The notes: generated from the letters alone by a model not told the origin. Shown: positions 8,950-21,470, counted from the stretch's first letter. The stretch: 64,000 bases of DNA from Deltaproteobacteria bacterium (GCA_016178705.1 JACOST010000024.1:62001-126000); one strand, 5' to 3'. Numbers and translations are program-made.

Positions 8950-9517
8950 ATGAGCGCCTTGCCGATCGTAGCCGGAGCGTCCGTGGTGGTTCTCGATCAG
9001 CGCGACCAATCCCGTCTCTCAGAGTTGTGCCGCCACTGCACAGACTTCTTCCAACTCGTACAGGGTCAGTCCGGTGGCTCAGAGACCGCCGCCGAGATTC
9101 TCGGTCCCTTTTCGGCAGAGGAGTCATCGGGCACAAAGCGGGTCTTCGGGATCGAGCGACGTGGCGCTCTCGTCGGGGTTGCTGAACTCCTCGACGGCTT
9201 TCCAGCCCCCAATGACTGGTATGTCGGACTATTGCTGGTATTGCCTGCTGCCCGGGGTAAAGGGCTGGGGGACAGACGTCTGGCTGGGCCTGCGCGACTG
9301 GATGCAAGGGCAACGGGCTGCGGTTGTTCGCCTGGTCGTGCAGAAGCAGAACGTCTTGGCGCGCACCTTCTGGATGAAGAAGGGCTTCACCATTGAGAAG
9401 GAGATCGTCGGAAGGGCGGGCAGGCTGGAAAGCCCCGCATGGAGGATGTTCCTTCACATCGCGACAGCCGTCCAACCGGGTGTTGCAGCAGACGTCGCGC
9501 CTCTCCGAACACGGTAA
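8950..9517 (+). pseudogene. GNAT acetyltransferase, split by a +1 frameshift in a G run
   Basis: The first part reads MSALPIVAGASVVVLDQRDQ and runs to the acetyl-CoA loop ARGKGLG, with the preceding strand WYVGLLLVLPAA. The frame breaks straight after it, at the five-G run 9267-9271. The remaining GNAT strands and helix (TDVWLGLRDW, VVRLVVQKQNVLARTFWMKK, GFTIEKEIV) continue in the next frame to a TAA at 9515. With one G fewer the product would be about 188 residues, the usual size for a single GNAT domain. The change is either a recent inactivating mutation or an assembly or sequencing error in a homopolymer. I chose ATG 8950 because it directly precedes the first domain strand; an in-frame ATG at 8809 would add 47 unrelated residues. 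Confidence 0.75.
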
Positions 9518-9589
9518 CGAACACCTTGGCACTCAGTCGATTGTTGGGAAGAGAGATCCTTCGCCTGCGGATCAAGATGACACTTCAGG

Positions 9590-10687
9590 TCACTTCGCCC
9601 CGCGCAACTCGCTCGCGAGCTGCCGGTAGTCGAGTTGCGGTGGTGGTGTCACGTTCGGTTTGCCGTTCGGGCTGCGCATCCATTCGGCGACCGCCGCCGT
9701 GAGCGTCTTCCACCACGGCCGGCGGCGACGGCGCTGCGCTCGCGCAGGCGGCAAGAGACGCTGCGCCGCGAGATATTGCCACAATGCCGCCGTGGTTGCT
9801 GCCGTGATGTGTCCGCGACGGCTGACATCGGCGAGCGAATTCGCCAGCCGCTCCGGCGTGTAGCCGGACCCTTCGATGAGCGACTCGGCGACCTTGGCGA
9901 CTGTCGCCACCGTGAGCTCGCCGTCTTCGAAGAGGCACACGGCGGTTTGGAAGTAGTTGAACGTCGGCACCAGGCGCGGGCCGTAGGCGCGGAAGTTCGC
10001 CGGCGGCGTGCGCCGTTCGAGGTTGATGTAGATGCGGACGACCGCATCGACGCGCACGATGTCGCGCTGGATCGCGATCACGTCTTCGATCTGCTGCGGA
10101 TCGACGGGAATCTGCGCCAGCACCGCGCGCAAGTCGTCTTCGCTCACGCGGCCGGCAACCACATCGGCGTAGAGCGAGTAAATCAGCGGGTCCGACTCCC
10201 AGTCGTCGCCGAATAGAAACTCGCGCGCATGCGCCGACTGCTCGCGCCGGCCCTTGAGCAGCTCCGCCAGCTTGAAGCCGATATGCTCGCGGAGATTGCG
10301 GAACTTGCCGCGCACCAGGTGATGGAGCTGATCCTTGAACACGATCCCATCGTAGACGATGCCGTCGAGCGCCAGCTTGTCTTTGATCGCCTTGCCGATC
10401 TGCGGCGGACTGGCGGAGAGGAAATACACGCGCACGTCGAGCCCCGCTGCCGTGCCGACCGCGCGCAACGAGCGAATCAGCGCCACCACGCCGGGCGCCG
10501 CGACTTTGTCCTCCGGCTTCTCGAACGGAATCCTGACGAGCTGCCGCACCGAATCGAACTCGCTCTTGAGATAGGTCTTGTCGAGATCCCAGCGATAGAT
10601 GCTGCAGCGCGGCGTGCTCGCCGCCGGCGCGCGTTTGCGCGATGCGCGAGCCACGTCACGACCTCGCGCGCGGGGGTTCGCTCTCAT
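9590..10687 (-). CDS. HAD-like protein related to APP1 phosphatidate phosphatase domain
   Basis: A 365-residue protein with an N-terminal HAD-type motif YRWDLDKTYLKS (DxDxT) near residue 40 and a second HAD motif VYFLSASPPQIG near 90, followed by a long region ending in a basic, proline-rich tail (RRRRRPWWK). The combination of DxDxT and FLSASP resembles the APP1/DUF2183 group, whose fungal founder dephosphorylates phosphatidic acid. A Lys follows the second Asp where phosphatases usually have Gly or Asp. About residues 155-185 hold FLFGDDWESD, a possible third HAD acidic motif. The ATG at 10687 is chosen over a TTG at 10705. It is convergent with the GNAT pseudogene. Function is inferred from motifs only. 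Confidence 0.7.
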   Translation of the reverse strand: MRANPRARGRDVARASRKRAPAASTPRCSIYRWDLDKTYLKSEFDSVRQLVRIPFEKPEDKVAAPGVVALIRSLRAVGTAAGLDVRVYFLSASPPQIGKAIKDKLALDGIVYDGIVFKDQLHHLVRGKFRNLREHIGFKLAELLKGRREQSAHAREFLFGDDWESDPLIYSLYADVVAGRVSEDDLRAVLAQIPVDPQQIEDVIAIQRDIVRVDAVVRIYINLERRTPPANFRAYGPRLVPTFNYFQTAVCLFEDGELTVATVAKVAESLIEGSGYTPERLANSLADVSRRGHITAATTAALWQYLAAQRLLPPARAQRRRRRPWWKTLTAAVAEWMRSPNGKPNVTPPPQLDYRQLASELRGAK

Positions 10688-10724
10688 TGTTAGAGCATTG
10701 CACAAGAAATCCCGGCAAGGTGTC

Positions 10725-10801
10725 CGTCATACCGGCGAAAGCCGGTATCCAGGCGGGGGTGTGGGGATCGAGCCTGGATTCCGGCTTTCGCCGGAATGAC
10801 G
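10725..10801. repeat. REP-like palindrome (CCGGCGAAAGCCGG type)
   Basis: A 29-base arm at 10725-10753 is matched by its reverse complement at 10773-10801 with two mismatches. Each arm contains the smaller palindrome CCGGCGAAAGCCGG (second arm TCCGGCTTTCGCCGGA) followed by ATCCAG. This sequence family is a widespread REP or nested-palindrome element in many Proteobacteria and relatives. It lies between two co-directional minus-strand genes (plsX, upstream in transcription, and the HAD protein) and could fold into a strong RNA hairpin. Confidence 0.88.
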
Positions 10802-10876
10802 AGCGGAGAGATCGCTCCATTCTTGCGAGAAGCGCCCCAGGGGCGAGGGAGATGAAGTCGCCGTCGCCCACGTTCT

Positions 10877-11893
10877 TCACCGCCCCCCCGCGAGGCCGGT
10901 GGCGATTTCCTCCGCCACGCCGTCGCGGACGGCTTTCGCCGCAACCTTGACGGCGTTGGCGATCGCGCGTGCCGGCGAGCGGCCGTGCGCCTTGATGAAG
11001 ATGTTCTCGAAGCCGAGGATCGGCGCGCCGCCGTAGGTGGTGTAGTCCGCCAGTTCGCGCAAGCGCTCGACGCCGCCAGCGAGCATGCGCATGCCGAGCC
11101 GCCAGCGCCAGCTCTCTTCCACCGCCGCACCAGCCATGTCGACCATCACTTCGGCCAAGCCCTCCAACAACTTCAACGCGACGTTGCCGACCAGACCTTC
11201 GCACACGATCACGTCCGCCTTGCCGCGCACGAGGTCGTTGCCTTCGATGTTGCCGATGAAATTCAATCCAGGCATCGCGGCCAACGTCCGGTGCGCCTCG
11301 ATCAATTCTGGGCTGCCTTTGCTCGGCTCGGTCCCCATGTTCAACAACGCGACGCGCGGGCTGGCGACCTTTGACACCCGCTTGGCATAGGCGCTGCCCA
11401 TCACGGCGAACTGCACCAACTCCAACGCGTCGCAGCGAATCGTCGCGCCGACATCCAGCAGCAGCGCCAGGTGATCCTGCCCCGGATACTCGGTCTGGCG
11501 CGGATAGACGCTCGCCAGCGCGGTTTTGCGAATGCCCGGGATGACCTTGAAGTGACGCGCGCACGCCAACACCGCGGCGCCGGTGTTGCCGGCGCTCACC
11601 AACGCGTCGGCGCGGCCGTCAGCAACCAACTGCGCGGCAACCAGAATCGAGGCATCGCGCTTGTGGCGCACGGCCTCCTTGGGCTCCTCGGCCATGCCGA
11701 TGACTTCGCCCGCGGCAAGGATGTCGATGTTCTCGGGGTTGTACTCGGTGCGTTCGAGGGCTTCTTGAATGCGGCGTTCATCGCCGACCAGCACGCACTG
11801 GATGTTGGTTTGCAGCGAGGCCGCGGCGACTCCCTTGACCACCTCGTCAGGTGCCAAGTCACCCCCCATCGCATCAACGGCAATCGCCCGCAT
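10877..11893 (-). CDS. plsX: Phosphate acyltransferase PlsX
   Basis: A 338-residue enzyme that converts acyl-ACP plus phosphate to acyl-phosphate for PlsY, the first acylation route of phospholipid synthesis. The family start MRAIAVDAMGGDLAPDEVVK is seen, as are SAGNTGAAVLACARHF, a LLDVGATIRCDALELVQFAV segment and the C-terminal YGGAPILGFENIFIKAHG. I placed the start at 11893 on this signature; the open frame extends ten residues further without support. The usual neighbours rpmF and fabH are absent here. The gene stands alone between a REP element and a divergent gene. Confidence 0.95.
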   Translation of the reverse strand: MRAIAVDAMGGDLAPDEVVKGVAAASLQTNIQCVLVGDERRIQEALERTEYNPENIDILAAGEVIGMAEEPKEAVRHKRDASILVAAQLVADGRADALVSAGNTGAAVLACARHFKVIPGIRKTALASVYPRQTEYPGQDHLALLLDVGATIRCDALELVQFAVMGSAYAKRVSKVASPRVALLNMGTEPSKGSPELIEAHRTLAAMPGLNFIGNIEGNDLVRGKADVIVCEGLVGNVALKLLEGLAEVMVDMAGAAVEESWRWRLGMRMLAGGVERLRELADYTTYGGAPILGFENIFIKAHGRSPARAIANAVKVAAKAVRDGVAEEIATGLAGGR

Positions 11894-12015
11894 AGCGCAC
11901 GACGCTACCGGCGGAAGTTCCATGTGTCAACGAAGCTTCCCGACCGTCGACCGCACGGCGCCCATTGCCAGCCTCCCCGATCGGCGTCATCATACGCGGC
12001 GGAGGGATTCAATCG

Positions 12016-12447
12016 ATGCAGGATGAGGTCGAGGCTTATCTGGGCCTACATCGCTCGATGGTGCTGTCGTATGAGTTCGAGGGCGAAGTGCGCGCGGCAA
12101 CCACGTGCTACGCCCTCGCCGATCGTCTGACGGTGTACTTCTTCGTCTTCCGCGACAGCGAGAAGCACCGCGCCATCGTCGCTCGCGCGCAGATATCGGT
12201 CGTGGTCGACGACGGCTTTCAGATTCCCATGCACGGCGTCGAGCTGCTCGGCAACGCCTCGATTGTCGCGGGTGAGGAAGCGCAGGTCGGACAACACCTG
12301 CTGACCCAGCGCTTTCCGCAATTGGCCGACGTGTGGAACGACAACCGCCTGCTGATCGCCAAGGTCGCGCCCGAGCGCATTCGCGTGATCGACTGGACGC
12401 AAGGGTTCGGACACAGCCGCCACGCCGCCGTGACCAAGCCGATCTGA
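12016..12447 (+). CDS. Pyridoxamine 5'-phosphate oxidase-like, FMN-binding split-barrel protein
   Basis: A 143-residue single-domain protein with the pattern of the FMN split-barrel family: VLSYEFEGEVRAATTCYA, then YFFVFRDSEKHRAIVA and VVVDDGFQIPMHGVELLGNA. Members bind FMN, heme or F420 and range from PNP oxidase relatives to general stress proteins; the substrate cannot be told here. The ATG at 12016 is preceded by GGAGGG at 12001-12006, a good ribosome site with 9-base spacing, so the longer frame from 11965 is not used. It is divergent from plsX and convergent with proB. Confidence 0.75.
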   Translation: MQDEVEAYLGLHRSMVLSYEFEGEVRAATTCYALADRLTVYFFVFRDSEKHRAIVARAQISVVVDDGFQIPMHGVELLGNASIVAGEEAQVGQHLLTQRFPQLADVWNDNRLLIAKVAPERIRVIDWTQGFGHSRHAAVTKPI

Positions 12448-12448
12448 A

Positions 12449-12464
12449 CGGCCAAGTTTGGCCG
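12449..12464. terminator. Small hairpin between convergent genes
   Basis: CGGCCAA at 12449-12455 pairs with TTGGCCG at 12458-12464. It lies in the 29-base gap between two convergent genes and could help end transcription from either side, but there is no T run, so support is weak. Confidence 0.35.
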
Positions 12465-12476
12465 CCGCTCCCGCCT

Positions 12477-15038
<2,562 letters not shown>

Positions 15039-15041
15039 GAC

Positions 15042-15359
15042 TTACTCCGCCTCGATGCCCGTGACCCGCACGGTGGTCTCGTACTGGCGATGCCCTTGGT
15101 GACGGCGATAGTTTTTGCGGCGCTTCTTCTTGAACACGAGGATCTTCTTGGCGCGCCCTTGCCGCACGATCTCCGCGGCAACGCGCACACCGCTGAGCAG
15201 CGGGGCGCCGACCTTCACCGCGCCGTTCGCCGACGCCATGAGCACCTCGGTGAATGCCACCGGGTGACCGGCCTCACCATTCAACTTCTCGATGCGAATT
15301 ACGTCGCCCGGGGCGACACGATACTGCTTCCCGCCGGTGCGGATGACGGCATAGTCCAT
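15042..15359 (-). CDS. rplU: 50S ribosomal protein L21
   Basis: A 105-residue L21 recognised from MDYAVIRTGGKQYRVAPGDV at the N-terminus and KILVFKKKRRKNYRRHQGHR near the C-terminus, the 23S rRNA-binding region. It is the first gene of the rplU-rpmA-obg-proB operon and has a good sigma70-like promoter just upstream. Confidence 0.97.
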   Translation of the reverse strand: MDYAVIRTGGKQYRVAPGDVIRIEKLNGEAGHPVAFTEVLMASANGAVKVGAPLLSGVRVAAEIVRQGRAKKILVFKKKRRKNYRRHQGHRQYETTVRVTGIEAE

Positions 15360-15388
15360 TGCGCTCTCCCTGGTTCAGCGAACCACTT

Positions 15389-15417
15389 CTCGTACTGGAC
15401 AGGCTCCACCTTGTCAA
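15389..15417 (-). promoter_or_regulatory. Sigma70-type promoter of rplU operon
   Basis: On the minus strand a perfect -35 TTGACA (15412-15417) and a -10 TACGAG (15389-15394) are separated by exactly 17 bases, 30 bases upstream of the rplU start codon. The rest of the gap up to 15639 shows no gene. Confidence 0.75.
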
Positions 15418-15639
15418 CGGTGGCTTGGCATTTTGACTTGCACTCGACCATGGCCATCGGAATCTGGAATCGTCACCAGAGTGCCATTTCCAGGGATTCG
15501 CCAACCCACTGACTTGTCGTCACCGCAAGGCAATCGCAAACGGGAGGCACACCCGCGCCACCTAGATGGCATGTCAGGTGCACCAAGCGAGAGAGCCACG
15601 ATCGATGCTTGCGTCCAATATCAATGAGAGCCGCCAGCC

Positions 15640-18639
15640 ATGACTGGGTACGAACCGTCTGCGCTGCTGGTTCGACGATTGCGCCTTGCCTTGTGGATGA
15701 GCCTGCCGGCGCTGGCGTTCTTTGGACTCGCCGATTTGTGGCGCGCCGCGAAACTGAATCTGCCGACACTGCTGGTCCGGCTCGCAGCCGCAGCAATCCT
15801 GATCTCGGTGCTTCTGGCGCTGCGCCGCCGCCGCTTGCGGTCATACGCGCTTGGGCTGGCGCTCGCAGCCGGGATCGCCCTGGTTGCCGACACAGCGGCG
15901 GTCGGCGTGCTGACCCAGGACACGACGACGCCGCACTTGATGAGCATGTTCCTGACGGTGGCGACGGCCACGTTGCTCCCCTGGGGGGAACGCTGGCAGC
16001 TCGCACTGGTTGCGGCTTCCGAGTTGGGAATCCTCGCCAACGCCTGGGTCCTCACAGGCAATGTAGCGCCGGCACTCGAGCGCACCGGCATTGCGGCGAT
16101 CGTCGCCTTCGTCGGTTCGGTATTCATGGCGTACGAACTCGAGCGCAATCGCCGCACCATCGCCGAGCGCGACACGGCGCGCGACCGGGCCGAGGCCGCC
16201 CTGCGACAGAGCGAACTCCGCTATCGCATGGTCGCCCTCGCCACCCACGACGCGATCTGGGATTGGGACATCGTGACCAACACGCTGCTGTGGGGCGATG
16301 CCGTGCACAGCCTCTTCGGGTACTTGCCCAACCAAGTCGGATCGACTGTCGACTGGTGGGAGAATCATCTGCACCCAGACGATCGCGAGCGCGTCACCGC
16401 CGGAGTGATCACAACCCTCGGTGGCCGCGACACGACGTGGTCCGCGGAGTATCGTTTTCGCCGCAACGACGGCTCGTACGCCGATGTCGTCGACCGCGCT
16501 CAACTCATTCGCGACGAACACGGCCGCGCCGTGCGCGCCATCGGCGCGATGACCGACATCACCGACCGCAAGCAGGCGGAGACTGAGCGCCAAACAGCCG
16601 AGGCGGCGCTACGCGACAGCGAGCAACGCTTGCAGCTCGCCGTCGACGCCTCGGGCACCGGACTCTGGGATTGCGATCTGCACACCGGCACGACGCAATA
16701 CTCGGCCGCTTGGCGGCGCCTGTTTGGGTACGGCGACGATGAACTGCCCGACACCCCGGAGACCTGGGCCGGAGTCGTCCACCCGGATGACCTGGCACGC
16801 ATCGCCAACGACACGCAGTCATATGTTAGTGGGGCGGCATCGTCGTATGAGAGCGAGTTCCGCATCCGTCACCGCGACGGGTCGTACCGCTGGGTGTTGA
16901 GCCGCGCCCGAGTGTTCCGCGATGCCAGTGGCCTGCCATATCGGATGCTCGGTTCGCAGATCGACATCACCGAGCGCAAGCGCAGCGAAGGCGAGGTGCA
17001 ACAGGCCAAGGAAGCCGCGGAAACCGCCAACCACGCCAAGAGTCAATTTCTCGCCAACATGAGCCATGAGATCCGCACGCCCTTGAACGGCATCATCGGG
17101 ATGACGGAGCTGGCGCTGCAGACCGAATTGACGCCCGAGCAGCGCGAGTACCTGCGAATGGTGGCCGCGTCCGGCGACGCCCTCATGACCGTGATCAATG
17201 ACGTGCTCGATTTCTCCAAAATCGAGGCCGGCAAACTCGCCCTCGACCCGGTCGACTTCGACCTGCGCGACGCCATCGGCGACACCATGCAGGCCGTGGC
17301 CGTGCGCGCCCATCTCAAGGGTCTGGAGTTGGCGTACGAGGTTCACCCCGACGTGCCCGCGGCGATCGTCGCTGATCCAAACCGGCTGCGCCAGATCCTG
17401 ACCAATTTGATCGGCAACGCCATCAAGTTCAGCGAGCACGGCGAAGTGGTGGTTTCGGTGTCGCCCGAGACTTCGAGGGTCGACGAAGTTCGCTTGCACT
17501 TCCGCGTGCGCGACAGCGGTATCGGCATCGCCGCCGACAAGCAACCAGCCATCTTCCGCGCCTTCGAGCAGGCCGACGGCTCCACCACCCGCAAGTACGG
17601 CGGCACCGGCTTGGGTCTGACCATCGCGCGCCGACTCGTCGAGTTGATGGGTGGAAGTCTCTGGGTGGAGAGCGCGATCGGCTGTGGCAGTACGTTTCAC
17701 TTCACACTCCGCGCCCGTGTTTGTCCCAGGCTCTTGCGCCCGCCCGCCCCGATCGAGTTCCTCACCGGGCTGTCGGTCTTGGTGGTCGACGACAACGCGA
17801 CCAATCGCCGCATCCTCAACGAGTTGCTCACGCATTGGCAGATGCGCCCAACCACCGTCGACAGTGGCGAGGCCGCGCTCGGCTGTATGATGCATGCGGC
17901 GACCGGCGGCGCACCGTTTCCCCTTGTGCTCGTCGATGCGCATATGCCCGAAATGGACGGATTCGAGTTGGCCGAGCGGATCAAACGCACCCCGGCTCTC
18001 GCCGGCGCGACCATCATGATGCTGTCCTCCGCTGATCTCTTGGGCGAAGCCGCGCGCTGTCGAGAGTTGGGTGTCGCCGCCTTCCTGACTAAACCGCTGC
18101 GCCAATCCGAGTTGCTCGAAGCCATGCTGTTGGCTCTACGCAGCTTCACTCCCGACGCGTCGACCGCAAGCGACGTTCCGCGACCAGCCGATGCCTCGGC
18201 CCGAGCGCTGCGTATCCTACTCGCTGAGGATAACGCAGTGAATCAACGGCTCGGCGTACGACTGCTGGAGAAACGCGGTCACACGGTGATAGTAGCCAAC
18301 AACGGCCGCGAGGCGTTGGCCATCTTTACCCGCGGCGTCTTCGATCTGGTGTTGATGGATATCCAGATGCCCGTCATGGACGGCTTCGAAGCCACCGCCG
18401 CCATCCGCGCGCTCGAACTGGATCGCGGTACCTACACTCCAATCATCGCCCTGACAGCAAACGCGATGAAGGGCGATCAAGAACGCTGCTTGACGGCGGG
18501 CATGGACGGCTACGTCAGCAAACCGATTCAGCCGGCACATCTCTACGACATGATCGAGCGCATCGTTCCGTCGCCACACCGGCTGCACAATCCATCGGTG
18601 GCGATGGGCCAACCCGGCTGCATCGATGTGCGATGGTGA
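15640..18639 (+). CDS. Hybrid sensor histidine kinase, membrane-bound, two PAS and two receiver domains
   Basis: A 999-residue hybrid kinase. Residues 12-165 hold about five or six hydrophobic segments (a membrane sensor region without a known name), then a short coil. PAS domains follow at about 190-315 and 320-450, each ending in the DITxRK PAC motif. The HisKA box is MSHEIRTPLNGIIGM with the phospho-accepting His at 476. The HATPase has the N box NLIGNAIKF (about 590), G1 DSGIGI and G2 GGTGLGL. Two receivers follow: 712-830 with acceptor Asp 766, and 858-975 with Asp 907. No Hpt domain or output regulator is encoded nearby, so phosphate must pass to a distant partner. It is the first of three PAS kinases in a row. 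Confidence 0.93.
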   Translation: MTGYEPSALLVRRLRLALWMSLPALAFFGLADLWRAAKLNLPTLLVRLAAAAILISVLLALRRRRLRSYALGLALAAGIALVADTAAVGVLTQDTTTPHLMSMFLTVATATLLPWGERWQLALVAASELGILANAWVLTGNVAPALERTGIAAIVAFVGSVFMAYELERNRRTIAERDTARDRAEAALRQSELRYRMVALATHDAIWDWDIVTNTLLWGDAVHSLFGYLPNQVGSTVDWWENHLHPDDRERVTAGVITTLGGRDTTWSAEYRFRRNDGSYADVVDRAQLIRDEHGRAVRAIGAMTDITDRKQAETERQTAEAALRDSEQRLQLAVDASGTGLWDCDLHTGTTQYSAAWRRLFGYGDDELPDTPETWAGVVHPDDLARIANDTQSYVSGAASSYESEFRIRHRDGSYRWVLSRARVFRDASGLPYRMLGSQIDITERKRSEGEVQQAKEAAETANHAKSQFLANMSHEIRTPLNGIIGMTELALQTELTPEQREYLRMVAASGDALMTVINDVLDFSKIEAGKLALDPVDFDLRDAIGDTMQAVAVRAHLKGLELAYEVHPDVPAAIVADPNRLRQILTNLIGNAIKFSEHGEVVVSVSPETSRVDEVRLHFRVRDSGIGIAADKQPAIFRAFEQADGSTTRKYGGTGLGLTIARRLVELMGGSLWVESAIGCGSTFHFTLRARVCPRLLRPPAPIEFLTGLSVLVVDDNATNRRILNELLTHWQMRPTTVDSGEAALGCMMHAATGGAPFPLVLVDAHMPEMDGFELAERIKRTPALAGATIMMLSSADLLGEAARCRELGVAAFLTKPLRQSELLEAMLLALRSFTPDASTASDVPRPADASARALRILLAEDNAVNQRLGVRLLEKRGHTVIVANNGREALAIFTRGVFDLVLMDIQMPVMDGFEATAAIRALELDRGTYTPIIALTANAMKGDQERCLTAGMDGYVSKPIQPAHLYDMIERIVPSPHRLHNPSVAMGQPGCIDVRW

Positions 18640-18879
18640 TCGATAGCGACCTTGGGTTAGCGCGTAGATACGCATTAAATCGTTTCTACGATGACTATTC
18701 GACCACAACTCATCGGTTGCCGCGAAATGTCCTCGACAAATGAGCGGGAGCAGAACGGCCCTCGTCAACTTTGCTCCCTACGCTTCCCGCGCTTCTGATG
18801 CTAATGTTTTTCTGCAAGCCTTGGCAGCTCACAACGTGAGCAACCAGCAAGGCCGCGCGCAGCGGGAAAGGGGTCCGAG

Positions 18880-21470
18880 ATGAACGAGTCGAGAACCCGC
18901 AGGCGGCAGGCACCCGACGTTGCAACGCCCTTCGGCGCACCGCGCCCTGCCCGCCATGCACGGCAAGCAACCATCGAAACGCGGGACAGCGAGCAGCGCT
19001 TGCACGATCTGATCGAGTCGCTCGACGCTATCGTCTGGGAAGCCGACCCCGACACCTTCGAGTTCTCCTTCGTCAGCGGTCACGCGGAAACCATACTCGG
19101 CTACCCCATCTCGCAATGGCTGAGCGAGCCCGCTTTCCTGCTCAACCACATCCATGCGGACGACGTCGAGATGGTCCGCGAACGATACGCAGCCGTGATG
19201 GCCGTCGGTGGTCCGTTCAGTCATCGCTGCGACTACCGCGTCGTGGCGGCCGACGGCCGCGCGGTGTGGATGGAGGGTGTGTGTCGGGTGACGCGCGACG
19301 CCAGCGGCAGGCCGCGCCGGCTCAGCGGCGTGCTGCTCGACATCACCGATCGCAAAGCGGTCGAGCGCCACTTGCGGCTGAGCGAGCAACGGCACCAAGC
19401 GCTGGTCGACGCCGAATCCGAGTGCGTCGGGGTCGTCGCTCATGACCATACGCTCGTGAGCATCAATCGCGCCGGTCTGGCGATGGTCGAGGCGGACTCC
19501 TTGGCGCAAGTCGGCGGGCAGCCCGTGTTGCCACTGATCGCGGACCAAGACCGCGCCGCGTTCGCGGACCTCACCGCACGGGTGTGCCGCGGTGCGGAAG
19601 ACTTCCTCGAATTTGACATCGTCGGGTTGAAGGGAACGCACCGCACCCTCGAAACCCACGCGGTGCCGCTGCGCAATGAACGCGGCGAGCCGATCGCCGC
19701 GCTCGGCATCACCCGCGACATCACCGAACGCAAACACGTGGAGCGCGCGCTCCGCACCCGCGCCCATCAGCAAGCGGTGCTGGCCGACTTCGGACAACGC
19801 GCGCTCGGGCTCAGCGATCTCACCGCGTTGATGAACGAAGCCGTCGTGCTGATCGCGCAGACTCTCGCGGTTGAGTACTGCAAGGTGCTCGAACTCCTCA
19901 GCGATGGCAGCCGCATGCGGTTGGTCGCCGGAGTCGGCTGGCACGATGGCTTGATCGGCCGCGCAACCGTCGGCGTCGATCGCGAGTCGCAGGCCGGCTA
20001 TACCTTGATGACCGATGCCCCGGTGGTGGTCGAGGACTTGCGCAGCGAGACGCGGTTCAGCGGTCCGCAGTTGCTGCGCGAACATGGCGTGGTCAGCGGC
20101 ATCAGCGTCGTGATTCGCGGATCGGCCGAGCGCTACGGTGTTCTCGGCGCGCACACGACGCAGCGGCGGAGTTTCTCTCCCGACGACGTGCACTTCACCC
20201 AGACGATGGCCAACATCGTCGCCCAATCCATTCAGCGTCACCACGCCACCGCCGCGCTGCGCGAGAGCGAAGAACGCTATCGACGGTTGTTTGAAACCGC
20301 GCCCGATGCCGTCATGCTGTGCGACGGCGAGCTCGAGCTAGTCGCCGTCAACCCATCCGGCGTGGCGTTGTTCGGCTACGACAGCGCCGAGGAGATGATC
20401 GGCAAGGACGTGCGCGAATTTTACGCGCCCGAAAATCGAGGCGCGACGGCCGCCGCCAAGGAGAGGCTGCTCCGCGTGGGGGCGATGAAGGGTCTCGAGC
20501 GCGTGGGTTTGAAGAAGGATGGCACCCGTCTTCCGCTCGAAGGGAGCGCGGCCTTGATCCTGGACGCCGACCGGAAGCCCAAGGCGATTATCGGCATGTT
20601 GCGCGACGTCAGCGAGCGCAAGCAGGCCGAGCGAGAGATTCACCGCCTCAACACAGAACTGGAGCGGCGCGTGGCCGAACGCACCGCCGAGCTCGAGGCC
20701 GCCAACGAAGAACTCGAGGCGTTCAGCTACTCCGTATCGCACGACTTGCGCGCACCGCTGCGCAGCATTGGCGGCTTCGGCCGCGCGTTGGCAGAAGACT
20801 GCGCCGCGCAGATCGACGCGCAGGGCCTGCACTACCTCGCGCGCATCCGCGCCGGGGCCGAGCGGATGGACCAGCAGATCGACGCGATGCTGAGCCTCTC
20901 GCACGTCACCCGTTGCGAGCTGCACCGCGAGTCGATCGACTTGAGTGCGCTCGCCGAGCGAGTCGCCGCGGAATTGCGGGCCACACAGCCCGAGCGGATC
21001 GTGGAGTTCGTCGTCCACCCAGGGCTGGTCGCCGACGCCGATGCGCGACTGATGCGCGTGCTGTTGGAAAACCTCCTCGGAAACGCCTGGAAGTACACGC
21101 GCAAGCATGTGACGGCGCGCATCGAATTCGGCAGCCTGGCCGATGGCGTATGGCCGATGGCTAAGGACCGGACCCAGGCTGGGCAGGACGGCGGGGATCA
21201 AGTGCCATCAGCCATCAGCGAGTCTTCTTCGTTCGCGACGACGGCGCCGGCTTCGACATGGGCTACGTCGATCGGTTGTTCCGCCCCTTCCAGCGTCTGC
21301 ACGGCGCTAACGAGTTCGAGGGCAGCGGCATCGGCCTGGTCACGGTGCAGCGCATCGTGCGCCGCCACGGCGGCCAGGTGTGGGCCGAAGGCGCGGTCGA
21401 ATGCGGCGCGACCATCTCGTTCACACTGGGAACAGCCATCAACAGCGCGACCAACGAGCCGCCGCAATGA
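18880..21470 (+). pseudogene. PAS/GAF sensor histidine kinase with frameshift inside the ATPase domain
   Basis: The first frame encodes, in order, PAS (about residues 35-160), PAS (165-290), GAF (295-455), PAS (460-585), a coiled coil, HisKA of the bacteriophytochrome type ([19 protein letters not shown], His 621) and the ATPase N box [13 protein letters not shown]. The frame then runs into a heptamer repeat (21138-21172) and loses G1 and G2. Those boxes resume in the third frame from about 21222 ([18 protein letters not shown], then [13 protein letters not shown]), ending at the TGA 21468-21470, which overlaps the next gene's ATG. Without a shift the open frame reads on as noise to 21573. 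Either the gene was recently broken or an indel lies in the repeat. A GAAAGGGG ribosome site precedes the ATG. It appears soluble: no membrane segment is seen. Confidence 0.8.
21138..21217. repeat. Heptamer repeats inserted in a histidine kinase ATPase domain
   Basis: At 21138-21172 five 7-base units related to GGCCGAT follow one another, and at 21204-21217 the unit GCCATCA occurs twice. They lie between the N box and the G1 box of the kinase at 18880-21470, a position where related kinases have a short loop. Since 7 is not a multiple of 3, a change in unit number would shift the frame, and the reading frame does change within this stretch. Confidence 0.7.

Noticed and set aside
12016..12447. 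Pathogenicity or toxin role for the split-barrel protein
   Set aside because: Only the general FMN-barrel pattern is seen; nothing specific supports a role.
16819..20244. Long minus-strand frames under the kinase genes
   Set aside because: Shadows of PAS and kinase coding sequence; no ribosome sites or domains.
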